Virus record (IMG/VR): IMGVR_UViG_3300042897_000742
Location: 29,872 to 93,871 of that record
Length of the DNA: 64,000 bases
Strand: one strand, 5' to 3'
Origin: a virus
The notes beneath the pieces are model-generated. The model searched no databases. It had not been told where the DNA came from and saw only the letters and a program-made list of their open reading frames with translations. Both the position numbers and the translations under genes were made by a program. This document shows positions 24,394 through 33,607 of the stretch, one piece after another; position 1 is the first letter of the stretch; each line of letters starts with the position of its first letter.

Positions 24394-25839
24394 ATGAAAC
24401 ACTTTAAATCATATAGTGAGTTTAAACTCCAGGAAAAGTACGAAGGCGTAGAGGTTAGTACTAGACGCTACGAAAGAGTACATGGTAAAAAACCACGTGG
24501 AAATGGAATGTGGGCATTTTACCTTGATCCAGTTGGTGATGAACCTATTTTTACTCCATCTGCTATGAATTATGCCGATGCCGTTAAATGGGCATCTCTT
24601 AAAGCCAGAAACATGGGTAAGAAAGTTATCTATGTTGGTGAATCACTTAATGAAGCATTAAAGATTGGTGATTTTGTTCGTTATAAAAAGGATAATGACT
24701 TTACTGGTGGAAAGATTACAGATCTTAAAAGTGGAAATGCAATTGTAAAAAATTGGGATGGATCCGAATCAGAATTTAAGCTAGGTGATTTAGAATATGT
24801 TAAATCATGGAATGAAGCCGAAAAGAGAGGTGATAATAAAATTTACTTCAATAAAATGAGCGATATTGACCATACTAGACTTGTTAAATGGATGGGAAAA
24901 AATTTAGATAGCGATTATAACGATTATAAATTTACAAAAGGTGGGAAAACAAGCACAGACACTCACACCCTAGACACTACTAAATTATCGGAAACCGAAC
25001 TTAAAGATTTAATCCACTACCTGGAAAGTCAAAGATATAAATTCTATACCGAAATTTGGTTACCTGCTTACGAAAGTGTTAATGAACGCGAATACACCGA
25101 TGAACAAAGAATGGATATGGCTGATAAAGGCCTAGCCTTACCTGATGGCAGCTTTCCAATTAAAGACTTAGAGGATCTTAAAAATGCTATTCAGGCATAC
25201 GGCCGCTCAAAGGATCAATCCGCTACTGCTAAATTTATTGTTAAGAGAGCAAAAGCTTTAAGTGCTGAGGATCTTATTCCTGATACCGAGGATTTTCAAA
25301 AAGCTTTAAAGGAAACTATTACTGAAGGTAATGCATTTCTTGCTGCTCGTGCAAAAGCCATCGAAGAAGATGCTGAAGAGTTTGAATTTAACGGTAAGAA
25401 ATATCCTGTTCTAAACAGACCTAAGAAACTTAATGAAGAGCTTTCTGATAATGATGCCTATAAGATTATAGATATAGGTTCAAAGTTTTCTAAGGAAGTA
25501 GGCGGTCATTTACTTGCAACTCAAACATTTGATACAGCAAACGATTTTGTTGATTATCTTCTCTCTGAATTTATTCCAAAGAAGGATCATCCAAAATTCT
25601 TAAAATCTGTTAAATCTCTAATGGAATCAGATTCATCAGAGGAAGATACCGACGAAGAATACATTGATCCAGCTACTTTACCACAATCGGTAAAGGACTA
25701 TGTTTCTTCTAATTATTCAGATGCTAAAATAACTAAAGCTGAAAGTGATGAAGATGGTTTTGAAGTATACTTAAGCAATGGATTAGAGCTCGTATTTGGA
25801 CCTGACGAAAAATTCATTAAAGCCGTAAAAGAATCTTAA
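24394..25839 (+). CDS. capsid-targeted modular protein with repeated NE cleavage-like linkers
   Basis: 481 residues. Begins MKHFKSYSEFKLQEKY. Cleavage-like glutamates follow at residues ~87 (GESLNEALK), 141 (KSWNEAEK), 231 (YESVNEREY), 311 (ETITEGNAF) and 348 (KLNEELSD). Between them lie small units: a SH3/KOW-like strand set after 87 (KIGDFVRYKK), a ~90-residue unit, and a unit with MADKGLALPDGSFPI and AKFIVKRAKAL, which I recall from phage prohead or capsid proteins (DUF6582-like). The layout suggests a polyprotein cut during head maturation. Confidence 0.78.
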   Translation: MKHFKSYSEFKLQEKYEGVEVSTRRYERVHGKKPRGNGMWAFYLDPVGDEPIFTPSAMNYADAVKWASLKARNMGKKVIYVGESLNEALKIGDFVRYKKDNDFTGGKITDLKSGNAIVKNWDGSESEFKLGDLEYVKSWNEAEKRGDNKIYFNKMSDIDHTRLVKWMGKNLDSDYNDYKFTKGGKTSTDTHTLDTTKLSETELKDLIHYLESQRYKFYTEIWLPAYESVNEREYTDEQRMDMADKGLALPDGSFPIKDLEDLKNAIQAYGRSKDQSATAKFIVKRAKALSAEDLIPDTEDFQKALKETITEGNAFLAARAKAIEEDAEEFEFNGKKYPVLNRPKKLNEELSDNDAYKIIDIGSKFSKEVGGHLLATQTFDTANDFVDYLLSEFIPKKDHPKFLKSVKSLMESDSSEEDTDEEYIDPATLPQSVKDYVSSNYSDAKITKAESDEDGFEVYLSNGLELVFGPDEKFIKAVKES

Positions 25840-25841
25840 AG

Positions 25842-26435
25842 ATGAAATACTTTAAAAAATATAATGAATTTGTTACTGAAAAGATTGCATATCCTGACGG
25901 GGATAAATCTACAGGTGATAAGATTCTTGATAAATTTGCTAAATTGATTAATAGTCCATCTAGTACTGTTAATATTATGTCATGGGCGGTTCAGGGTAGA
26001 AGTATACCTTTTATGACTGGTACCGAATCATTTTCTGTAAATGCTAATCCATCGCAAGACTATTTTTGGATTAATACATCAAAGGGAAAATTTAGACTAC
26101 CTAAAAAAGATATCAAAAAGGCAGAAGAACTTTATGATGAGGTAGAATCTATTATACAGACAGGTAAGCCTAAAAGGAGTGTTGAAGAATCTCTTAATGA
26201 ATCTACTTCACTAAAGAATGCAATCGCTATTCTTAAAAAGGAAAACATTATGGCATATCCTAACCCAGAAGATTTGGCAAAAGCAATTCACAAACACTAT
26301 AAAGAAATTACAGGTAATAAATATGAAGATGCCGTTGAAATGTCAATGAATGATAAGGTAGCTGATATCGTATCATATTTTAAGATTGATGGCTCTGATT
26401 TTATGTCAGCCTGGGATAAAACAATAAAAGACTAA
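25842..26435 (+). CDS. capsid-targeted two-unit protein
   Basis: 197 residues, beginning MKYFKKYNEFVTEKIA. A second motif, EESLNESTS, lies at residues ~115-123 and separates two small domains: an N-terminal one with PSQDYFWINTSKGKFRL, and a C-terminal helical one (KNAIAILKKENIMAYPNPEDLAK). Neither is recognised. Two bases after the preceding tagged gene. Confidence 0.75.
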   Translation: MKYFKKYNEFVTEKIAYPDGDKSTGDKILDKFAKLINSPSSTVNIMSWAVQGRSIPFMTGTESFSVNANPSQDYFWINTSKGKFRLPKKDIKKAEELYDEVESIIQTGKPKRSVEESLNESTSLKNAIAILKKENIMAYPNPEDLAKAIHKHYKEITGNKYEDAVEMSMNDKVADIVSYFKIDGSDFMSAWDKTIKD

Positions 26436-26441
26436 AAAATT

Positions 26442-26858
26442 ATGATTACATCATTTAATAATTTCGTAAACGAAAACTTTGGAGAAGCCCAAGACATTTA
26501 TGGTTCATTCTTCGTGGCTATGTTAGGCCTTAGAGATCAGGCTCATATTTTCCATTGGCAAACGGAATCATTTGCACAGCATAGCGCATTCGGTGGATTT
26601 TATGATTCATATCTCGACCTTGTTGATAAACTATCAGAATCATTAATTGGCATTCATGGAAGACCTTCTTTTATGGAGGCTGAAATTGAGTTATATGGTT
26701 ACAGTGAAGAAAATATAGCAATGTTTTTAGAAAAAGCATATGCCCTATTCTTAGGTCAAGGTACTGAATTGGCCGGAGGTAATACCGAAATCAAGAATAT
26801 CATCGATGAGATTATTGCTGAACTTGATAAATTAAAGTATCTTCTTACTTTAAAGTAA
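26442..26858 (+). CDS. capsid-targeted ferritin-like (DUF5856/Dps-type) helical protein
   Basis: 138 residues. Begins MITSFNNFVNENFGEA, a shortened tag. The body is a four-helix bundle: FFVAMLGLRDQAHIFHWQTESFAQHSAFGGFYDSY-type helices, in which HIFHWQT and HSAFGGFYD resemble Dps family ferroxidase helices. I recall related phage proteins as DUF5856. A packaged ferritin-like protein could bind DNA or metal in the head; that is speculation. Confidence 0.75.
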   Translation: MITSFNNFVNENFGEAQDIYGSFFVAMLGLRDQAHIFHWQTESFAQHSAFGGFYDSYLDLVDKLSESLIGIHGRPSFMEAEIELYGYSEENIAMFLEKAYALFLGQGTELAGGNTEIKNIIDEIIAELDKLKYLLTLK

Positions 26859-27160
26859 TGAAATACATTAAGGCATACGAATCATTCTTATTTGAAGGAA
26901 AACCTAAAGGTGCTCCTGATTGGCATGATAGTGATGCACCAGATGCGGAGGGTCGTTTTAAAGAATTAAATCCTAAAGATCTTGCTGCGTGGTTAATTAA
27001 GACAAGAAAGGGCGATCTTAAGAGAATAAGTGGTTCGCTAACTCAACAGGTTGTTTTTAACCGTAATGATGATCCTGCATATGCAGATAAAATGGAAAAG
27101 ACTCGTAAAGAAGTTTATAAACAATTAGGGAGAGAAGACCTATTAAATAAAAAGGATTAG
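26858..27160 (+). CDS. capsid-targeted small protein, 100 aa
   Basis: Begins MKYIKAYESFLFEGKPKG, with cleavage-like LFE. The rest includes DWHDSDAPDAEGRF, LAAWLIKTRKGDLKRISGSL and TQQVVFNRNDDPAYADKM, a pattern I recall from other phage proteins but cannot name. Last member of the 21-27 kb cluster, overlapping its predecessor by one base. Confidence 0.75.
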   Translation: MKYIKAYESFLFEGKPKGAPDWHDSDAPDAEGRFKELNPKDLAAWLIKTRKGDLKRISGSLTQQVVFNRNDDPAYADKMEKTRKEVYKQLGREDLLNKKD

Positions 27161-27712
27161 ATGAAAAACATTGTCTTAGATAATTTACAAACAAATTTTT
27201 GGTTTAACTATCCTAATTTTTATACCGAGGTTTCACAAAAAGATTATAAGATATTTGTGGAGGTTGGTGTTTGGAAAGGTCATTCAATTTCTTATCTTGC
27301 AAAAAAACTAAAAGAATCTAAAAAAGATTTTAAAGTTTATGCAGTTGATTTATTTGAAAATACATCAAAAGAAGATTGGGGTTATCTAAAAGAAGTTCCT
27401 TATATTTATGAAATCTATAATGAAGTTCTAAAGAGAGAAGGTGTTAGAGATGTCATAACAGATATTAAAGGATGTTCTTGGGATATGGCATCTAAATTTG
27501 AAGATCATAGCATAGACTTTGTTTTTATAGATGCAGGTCATGATTATGAATCTGTTAGTAAAGATATTAAAAATTGGTTACCAAAGATTAAACCGGGCGG
27601 TATGATATCTGGTCATGATTTTTATAATTCTTCAGGGGTAGCCCAAGCAGTTAAGGAATTAGTTCCAGATTTTAGAATTAGTTCAGAAAAAATTTGGTTT
27701 AAGCAAATCTAA
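27161..27712 (+). CDS. class I SAM-dependent methyltransferase
   Basis: 183 residues. Motif I is FVEVGVWKGHSISYLA, the acidic end of strand 2 is YAVDLFE, and FVFIDAGHDYESV plus LKPGG-like IKPGGMISGHDF complete the Methyltransf_24 type. Such enzymes often act in sugar or surface polymer synthesis. It directly follows the tagged cluster but lacks the N-terminal peptide. Confidence 0.87.
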   Translation: MKNIVLDNLQTNFWFNYPNFYTEVSQKDYKIFVEVGVWKGHSISYLAKKLKESKKDFKVYAVDLFENTSKEDWGYLKEVPYIYEIYNEVLKREGVRDVITDIKGCSWDMASKFEDHSIDFVFIDAGHDYESVSKDIKNWLPKIKPGGMISGHDFYNSSGVAQAVKELVPDFRISSEKIWFKQI

Positions 27713-27723
27713 AAAAGTATTAA

Positions 27724-28065
27724 ATGTGTTGTAAAAATTGTAAATGTAAAGATCTAACTGCATCTAAAATTATTGAGCAGATGGATGATACAAGAAAACC
27801 TTTTGTTGATACGAAGGTTGATAAGAACACAAGAATACGAAATTTTCACCCACAATACGAAGACCACTTATTTAAGTGGCATTGGGATGATGAAGATCGT
27901 TGGATTGAAGCCATCAGTGAAAACGATTGGCAATTTCAATTTGATGATGAACTACCACAATCCTTAGAACCTAATAAGATAATTATGATTCCAAAGGGAA
28001 TTTATCATAGACTAATTAAAGGTTCAAATATCCTGACTATCAAAATATCAGCTGTTCCTAATTAA
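27724..28065 (+). CDS. cupin-like small protein with cysteine-rich start
   Basis: 113 residues. Starts MCCKNCKCKDL. The C-terminal half (FQFDDELPQSLEPN, IIMIPKGIYHRLIKGS) looks like the second half of a cupin barrel, with P-x-G-x-x-H. Only one clear metal histidine is seen, so catalytic activity is doubtful. Follows the methyltransferase by 11 bases. Confidence 0.65.
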   Translation: MCCKNCKCKDLTASKIIEQMDDTRKPFVDTKVDKNTRIRNFHPQYEDHLFKWHWDDEDRWIEAISENDWQFQFDDELPQSLEPNKIIMIPKGIYHRLIKGSNILTIKISAVPN

Positions 28066-28076
28066 AAGCCGGTCTT

Positions 28077-28110
28077 AAACCATTTTCAATCAATGAGTAT
28101 AATTAATATA
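28077..28110 (+). promoter_or_regulatory. class B promoter-like site upstream of the Clp gene
   Basis: AAACC at 28077 and TATAATTAATATA at 28098-28110, 18 bases from first C to TATA. The same TATAATTAATATA occurs at 55252. Confidence 0.6.
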
Positions 28111-28119
28111 CATTGAAAC

Positions 28120-30144
28120 ATGGGCGAAATATATCCGGAAGATAATATAGAAAGAGAACCAATCAGACAGCAAAAGATGAAAAAACCATCTTTGCAGGTT
28201 CTAGAAGCATACGGGACAAATATCACTAAACTTGCCTTAGAAGGTAGGTTAGATCCTGTTGTTGGTAGAGAAGAAGAAATACTTAGAGTTATTCAAATAT
28301 TAGGAAGGCGTAGAAAGAATAATCCTGTACTTGTTGGAGAACCTGGTGTTGGTAAAACTGCAATCGTTGAAGGTTTGGCAATGAGAATGATTGAAGGTAA
28401 TGTACCTGCTTCATTACAAGGCAAAGTCATATATACATTAGAATTAACCACAATAGTTGCAGGTACAAAATACCGTGGGCAATTTGAAGAAAGAATGAAA
28501 GCCATCGTTGATGAATTGGTGGCTAATCCACATGTGATTATTTTTATTGATGAACTTCATACTCTTGTTGGTGCTGGTGGAACTTCAGGTTCTTTGGATG
28601 CATCTAACATTATTAAGCCTGCATTGGCTCGTGGAGAAATCCGATGTATCGGTGCAACTACATTTGATGAGTTCAGAGAAAATATTGAACAGGATGGCGC
28701 ATTAGATCGCAGATTCCAAAAGGTAGTTATTGAACCTGCCTCTACTGATGAAACAATTACAATCCTAACTAATATTAAACATAAGTATGAATCATTCCAT
28801 AATGTTTCATACACAGATGAAATTGTATCTCTAATTGTTAAATTGGCAGATCAGTATATCATGGAGAGATTCCTCCCAGATAAGGCTGTGGATATTTTGG
28901 ATGAGGTTGGTTCTTTTAAACATTTAAGTAATATGAAAGTTCCTAAAAAGATTAAAAGCTTAGAGGAAAAACTTCATAAAAAGGATGCAGATAAAAATGA
29001 AGCAGTAGGAAGACAGGATTATGAAGCTGCTGCTCGTGAACGAGATATCTGTATTCAACTTAAGGATCAAATTCAAAAAGAATATGCAATATGGAAAAAA
29101 GAAATTGCAGAAAACAGACTTGAGATAACAACTGATGATGTTCTTAAAGTGGTATCAAAAGGAACTGGTATTCCTTTAGAAAAAATTAATGATAAAGAAA
29201 ATAAAAATCTGATAGGTCTTAATTCCCACCTTGCTTCCAGGGTTATTGGACAAAGAGAAGCTATTGATAAAATCTCTATCACAATCCAAAGAAATCGTGT
29301 AGGGATTAGAAAGAGAGATCGCACAGTAGGTAACTTTATTTTCTTAGGACCAACTGGAGTTGGTAAAACTCAATTGGCTAAAGAAATTGCTAACTATATG
29401 TATAGTTCAGAAGACAGTCTTATCAGAATAGACATGTCAGAGTATATGGAGCCTCATTCTGTATCTAAATTAATTGGATCTCCTCCTGGATATGTTGGTC
29501 ACGAATCTGGTGGGTTTCTAACGGAGCAGGTAAAGAGAAAGCCACACTCTGTTATATTATTTGATGAAGTTGAAAAAGCTCATCCAGAGGTGTTTAATGT
29601 GCTCTTACAAATGTTAGATGATGGCCGTTTAACCGATTCTCTTGGTAGAACTATAGATTTTAGAAATTGTTTGGTAATCTTAACATCAAATACAGGAAGC
29701 CGTAAACTTGAGGAATTTGGTGATGGGATTGGATTCCGACCATCCACTACAATTGCTGAAAAGTCTCATGCCGAAAAGGAGGTTTTAAAGAAGGCTCTTA
29801 ATCATAAATTTTCACCGGAATTCTTAAACAGAATTGATGAAATCATTATCTTTAATAAGTTAAGTAAGGATGACGTATTTTATATTTTGAATAATGAATG
29901 TAATGAACTCAGGGATAACCTATTTGAAGTTGGTGAATATGATTTTAAGATAACCAAAGCTGCAAAGGAGATAATCATTAATGAAGGTTATGATCCTAAG
30001 TTTGGGGCTCGTCCATTAAAGAGAACATTAGAAAGACTAATTGAAAATCCTATCGCCGAAATGATTCTTAAAGGCGAATTAAAACCAGGCGATACAATTA
30101 AAGTTGGTGTAGCCAAAGAATTAATAAAGATTGAAAAAGGTTAA
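28120..30144 (+). CDS. ClpC/ClpA-like AAA+ unfoldase lacking the N-domain
   Basis: 674 residues with two AAA+ modules. D1 has VGEPGVGKT (about 73-80) and IIFIDELH; a UVR-like middle segment (GRQDYEAAARERD) follows, as in ClpC. D2 has GPTGVGKT (about 410-417), VILFDEVEKAHPEV and FLNRIDEI. The Clp N-domain is missing: the protein begins at the linker before D1. An I-G-F tripeptide at about 537-539 lies where ClpA/C/X carry the ClpP-docking loop, so it may use host ClpP. Without an N-domain, host adaptor binding would be lost. Own promoter-like site upstream. Confidence 0.92.
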   Translation: MGEIYPEDNIEREPIRQQKMKKPSLQVLEAYGTNITKLALEGRLDPVVGREEEILRVIQILGRRRKNNPVLVGEPGVGKTAIVEGLAMRMIEGNVPASLQGKVIYTLELTTIVAGTKYRGQFEERMKAIVDELVANPHVIIFIDELHTLVGAGGTSGSLDASNIIKPALARGEIRCIGATTFDEFRENIEQDGALDRRFQKVVIEPASTDETITILTNIKHKYESFHNVSYTDEIVSLIVKLADQYIMERFLPDKAVDILDEVGSFKHLSNMKVPKKIKSLEEKLHKKDADKNEAVGRQDYEAAARERDICIQLKDQIQKEYAIWKKEIAENRLEITTDDVLKVVSKGTGIPLEKINDKENKNLIGLNSHLASRVIGQREAIDKISITIQRNRVGIRKRDRTVGNFIFLGPTGVGKTQLAKEIANYMYSSEDSLIRIDMSEYMEPHSVSKLIGSPPGYVGHESGGFLTEQVKRKPHSVILFDEVEKAHPEVFNVLLQMLDDGRLTDSLGRTIDFRNCLVILTSNTGSRKLEEFGDGIGFRPSTTIAEKSHAEKEVLKKALNHKFSPEFLNRIDEIIIFNKLSKDDVFYILNNECNELRDNLFEVGEYDFKITKAAKEIIINEGYDPKFGARPLKRTLERLIENPIAEMILKGELKPGDTIKVGVAKELIKIEKG

Positions 30145-30175
30145 ACCTTTTAAGTATCTTGCATATAAAAATAAA
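30143..30175 (+). promoter_or_regulatory. class B promoter-like site within a palindrome
   Basis: AAACCTTTT begins at 30143 and TATAAAAATAAA at 30164-30175, 18 bases from first C. The AAAC box is the right arm of a perfect palindrome AAAAGGTT-A-AACCTTTT (30134-30150), which could also act as a weak terminator for the Clp gene. Confidence 0.6.
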
Positions 30176-30197
30176 TGAATATTTTATCCATTAATAA

Positions 30198-31250
30198 ATG
30201 AATCCAACATATCTTACATACGACGATATTCAACTCGTCCCCAAGTTTTCAAATATTAAATCAAGAAATCAAATATCTTTACGAACCAAATTGAGTAAAA
30301 GATATGATCTTCTTATTCCTATCGTGGCATCACCTATGGATACCGTCTGTGAAGTTGAAATGGCAGTAAAAATGTTTCGTATGGGTGGTGTTGGATGTAT
30401 TCATAGATTTAATTCTATAGATGAACAGGTTATGATGGTTAGAAAAACTGTTTATCAATGCTTTGGTGAAAACGGGGAAGGGCACCTAATGACAGACTGG
30501 ACTAATGAAGATAACATTCCTATTATGGCTGCAATTGGTGTTAGTGAAAATGATAAGGAAAGAGCCTTAAAACTTACTGATGCTGGTGCCAATGTTCTCT
30601 TAATAGATGTTGCACATGGTGATCACCAAAATGTAATTGACATGGTTAAGTGGTGTAAAGATAACCTACATTATAGTGTTGATATCATTGCAGGAAACAT
30701 TGCGACGGTCGATGCTGCTGAAAGATTACAAGATGCAGGCGCAGATGGTTTAAGAGTTGGAATTGGTGGCGGATCGCTTTGTACAACAAGAATTAAGACA
30801 GGTTTTGGTATTCCTAATGTAACGTGTATTGAAGATATTGCAGCAGTTTCATCAGTACCGATCATGGCTGATGGAGGTATTCGTGAGAGCGGTGATATTG
30901 CAAAAGCATTGGCCGTAGGTGCAGATAATGTTATGCTAGGATCTCTTATTGCTGGTACTGATGAATCACCTGGTAATATTATTGAAAGCAGAAAAGGATT
31001 GTATAAAAGATATAGAGGATCTGCATCGTTAGAAACAAAATCGGCGCATGGTCAAGAGCAAAGAAATGTTGAAGGCGAATCAACGATTATCCCGTATAAG
31101 GGTGGAGTTAGATTTATTGTTAAGGGATTACTTGAAGGTATTCGTTCTGCTTTTTCGTATGCAGGTGCTGACTCAATTAAAACATATCACCCGGATTATG
31201 TTATTGTAACTAACTCTGGTATTAATGAAGCAAAACCACATCTATTATGA
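30198..31250 (+). CDS. IMP dehydrogenase / GMP reductase family enzyme, no CBS domains
   Basis: A 350-residue TIM barrel. TYDDIQLVP, IVASPMDTV, GVGCIHRF, the catalytic loop GIGGGSLCTTRIKTGFGIP (Cys nucleophile), MADGGIRESGDIAKAL and YKRYRGSAS are conserved. The YRGSAS segment is nearer to IMP dehydrogenase than to GMP reductase, but the absence of the CBS pair is seen in both. One odd detail is GIGGGS where most enzymes have GIGPGS. It would raise guanine nucleotides, matching the guanylate kinase at 2927. Confidence 0.9.
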   Translation: MNPTYLTYDDIQLVPKFSNIKSRNQISLRTKLSKRYDLLIPIVASPMDTVCEVEMAVKMFRMGGVGCIHRFNSIDEQVMMVRKTVYQCFGENGEGHLMTDWTNEDNIPIMAAIGVSENDKERALKLTDAGANVLLIDVAHGDHQNVIDMVKWCKDNLHYSVDIIAGNIATVDAAERLQDAGADGLRVGIGGGSLCTTRIKTGFGIPNVTCIEDIAAVSSVPIMADGGIRESGDIAKALAVGADNVMLGSLIAGTDESPGNIIESRKGLYKRYRGSASLETKSAHGQEQRNVEGESTIIPYKGGVRFIVKGLLEGIRSAFSYAGADSIKTYHPDYVIVTNSGINEAKPHLL

Positions 31251-31528
31251 ATTTAATTCAACGCATTACTTCAACCAAAGAAAATACTCTAAGTGTTAAT
31301 CTTGATGATCAATTTATTACTGTTCATCATTTAGGCTTATATGAAGATAAAAGGTGGTATTCGTGGTCAACGTGGAGTCCAACCGAAGGTCCTATTCCAG
31401 ATTATGATAGCCAACTTGTAACAGAAGAAGAAATCATACAAAGAATTGAACTACTTTCTGGCGATGACGAATTGGATTCTGTACAAAAACATGCAATTAA
31501 TGTATTTTTTGGAAAATCGGTACTATGA
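31247..31528 (+). CDS. hypothetical protein, 93 aa
   Basis: Beta-rich N-terminal half (NLDDQFITVHHLGLYEDKRW, YSWSTWSPTEGP) and an acidic helical C-terminal half. Overlaps the preceding stop by 4 bases (ATGA). Not recognised. Confidence 0.75.
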   Translation: MNLIQRITSTKENTLSVNLDDQFITVHHLGLYEDKRWYSWSTWSPTEGPIPDYDSQLVTEEEIIQRIELLSGDDELDSVQKHAINVFFGKSVL

Positions 31529-31764
31529 GTCATTTTAGAAATAAATTAGATTCCTTTCATTATCATGAAGCTTTGGACAGAACTGCTATGATATGTGATA
31601 TGATAGATACATTTTTAATACAACACCCAGCGAGTAAAGCAGAAAAACAATTTGCTGAAAAATTAGAAGATGCAAGTATCAAATTATTTGAAGCTTATCA
31701 AATAATAGGAAGTATTTGTCATAATAAAGAAAATGAATATGATAACAAACCCAAGACCAAATAA
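31525..31764 (+). CDS. hypothetical helical protein, 79 aa
   Basis: Fully helical, with His and Met in HYHEALDRTAMICDMIDTF. ATGA overlap with the gene before it. The C-terminal tail overlaps alternative upstream starts of the carbamoyltransferase. Function unknown. Confidence 0.7.
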   Translation: MSHFRNKLDSFHYHEALDRTAMICDMIDTFLIQHPASKAEKQFAEKLEDASIKLFEAYQIIGSICHNKENEYDNKPKTK

Positions 31765-31774
31765 AATTGTAAAA

Positions 31775-33607
31775 ATGACAGAAGAAGAATTTTTAGCTGC
31801 TGCAGGTTTAACTGAAAGAAACCCAACAAAACCTGGAATAGCACTAGGATTTTCGGTTGGGCATGATAAAGGAGCAGTACTTATTATAAACGGTAAAATC
31901 TCGGTTGGTATTTCTGAGGAAAGATTATCAAGACTTAAACATGATAAACCTTGGGATCATTCAATACCTTTAGCATCAATTAATTATTGCTTAGATTATG
32001 CAGGAATTAGTTATGATGATGTTGATATGTATTGTTATAATACGGCCGAGGTCGGAAAGCAACCTATTCTTGATATTGAAAATGAATTTCAGTTTTTACT
32101 AAGACAACCTTTAAGTAAATTAAAATTCTTAAATCACCACGAGGCACATGCATTTTCAACTTTCTTTAGTTCTGGTTTAAAAGAAGCCTCCGTTGTGGTT
32201 GCTGATGCAAATGGAAACGGAATTATTCCTGATACTCCTGCTTATGAAGGGTTTGCAAAGAACAATCCAGAGTATCTAAATAATGCCCCTAAGAATAGAT
32301 TTTGGGCAGAAGGTACATCAATTTATCATTTTACTTTAGATGGGTTTAAAGAATTAGAAAAAGACTTCGTTCTTCAACCGCACCCACCTCTTAATGATTT
32401 TAATAACAAAGAAAGATTTAATATTGGGCATGTTTATGCATATGCCACAATGAAACTTGTTTATAAGTATAATGAAAAAGATCCTAATAATAATTGGCCT
32501 GCATCAAGTGCAGGTAAGCTTATGGGATTGGCTTCATTTGGGAATAAAGGCTGGGTAGATACACAACCTTATCTTTGTGATTATGATGATGTTAATCATA
32601 CTTTTACAAATGAAGCTGGCAAAATCTATAAGGCATATCCAGGCGTAAGTATAGATTCAAACTTTGCAGAAAAAGCAAACATAGCAGCGGTATTTCAACG
32701 TGAACAAGAAAGAATGTGTCTTACTGTAGCCAAAAGAGCTAAAAAGTTATCAGGATCTAAAAACATCTGTTTATCTGGTGGTTCATTCCTAAACTGTAAT
32801 TCAAATGAACTTATCATTAAGAGCGGTGAATTTGATAATTGTTATTTTGTACCGCCGGCAGACGACAGCGGTATTCCTTTAGGGTGTGCATGGTATGCAT
32901 ATCAACAAGTTATGAAAATAACAGATAACTATTTTCTTTCACCTTACTTAGGAAAGACATATACCACTCTTGAAATAGAGAGAGACTTCCAAAAATTTGT
33001 TAAAGAAGATCCTACTAGGATTAATCATTTTACTGTTTTTGATCATACCGATGAAGATGTATTAATTACTCATCTTACAGACCTATTAAATTCAAATAAA
33101 GTTATAGGTATGCATAGAGAAGGATCCGAGATTGGTCCTCGTGCATTAGGTAATCGTTCTATTTTAGCATCTCCGATTAAACCTTGGATGCAGAACTATG
33201 TAAATATGCATATTAAAAGTAGAGAATGGTTTAGACCTTTTGCACCTTCTGTATTAGCAGAACGAGTTTTAGATATTTTTGATATTACTGAATTCTCTCC
33301 TTACATGCTTATTACATGTAATGTTAAAGAAAGGTGGAGATCTCGCATACCTGCGGTTGTTCATACCGATAATACTTCAAGAATACAAGCAGTAAGAAGT
33401 GATATTAATCCATTCTATCATAAGCTCATAACTAAATTTGAACAGTGGACTGGTGTTCCTGTAATTCTAAATACATCGTTTAATGGAGCGCATGAACCTA
33501 TGGTTGAAACACCATACGATGCATTAAAAACTTTTTGGACTTGCAATCTTGACGCTGTATGTATTGGTAATAAACTAATAATTAGGAATTCATACTTTAA
33601 TAGGTAA
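31775..33607 (+). CDS. NodU/CmcH-type carbamoyltransferase, candidate DNA cytosine modifier
   Basis: About 610 residues from the ATG at 31775; in-frame ATGs at 31733 and 31739 would overlap the previous gene by 32 and 26 bases. The N-terminal Kae1-like domain has GFSVGHDKGAVLI and NHHEAHAFSTFF (metal histidines). The C-terminal YrdC-like domain has EGSEIGPRALGNRSILASP and WFRPFAPSVL. These enzymes move carbamoyl from carbamoyl phosphate to a hydroxyl. I recall that phage homologues found in metaviromes carbamoylate 5-hydroxymethylcytosine. With the dCMP hydroxymethylase at 4182 and ThyA adjacent, that role is plausible; a sugar substrate is the alternative. Confidence 0.9.
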   Translation: MTEEEFLAAAGLTERNPTKPGIALGFSVGHDKGAVLIINGKISVGISEERLSRLKHDKPWDHSIPLASINYCLDYAGISYDDVDMYCYNTAEVGKQPILDIENEFQFLLRQPLSKLKFLNHHEAHAFSTFFSSGLKEASVVVADANGNGIIPDTPAYEGFAKNNPEYLNNAPKNRFWAEGTSIYHFTLDGFKELEKDFVLQPHPPLNDFNNKERFNIGHVYAYATMKLVYKYNEKDPNNNWPASSAGKLMGLASFGNKGWVDTQPYLCDYDDVNHTFTNEAGKIYKAYPGVSIDSNFAEKANIAAVFQREQERMCLTVAKRAKKLSGSKNICLSGGSFLNCNSNELIIKSGEFDNCYFVPPADDSGIPLGCAWYAYQQVMKITDNYFLSPYLGKTYTTLEIERDFQKFVKEDPTRINHFTVFDHTDEDVLITHLTDLLNSNKVIGMHREGSEIGPRALGNRSILASPIKPWMQNYVNMHIKSREWFRPFAPSVLAERVLDIFDITEFSPYMLITCNVKERWRSRIPAVVHTDNTSRIQAVRSDINPFYHKLITKFEQWTGVPVILNTSFNGAHEPMVETPYDALKTFWTCNLDAVCIGNKLIIRNSYFNR

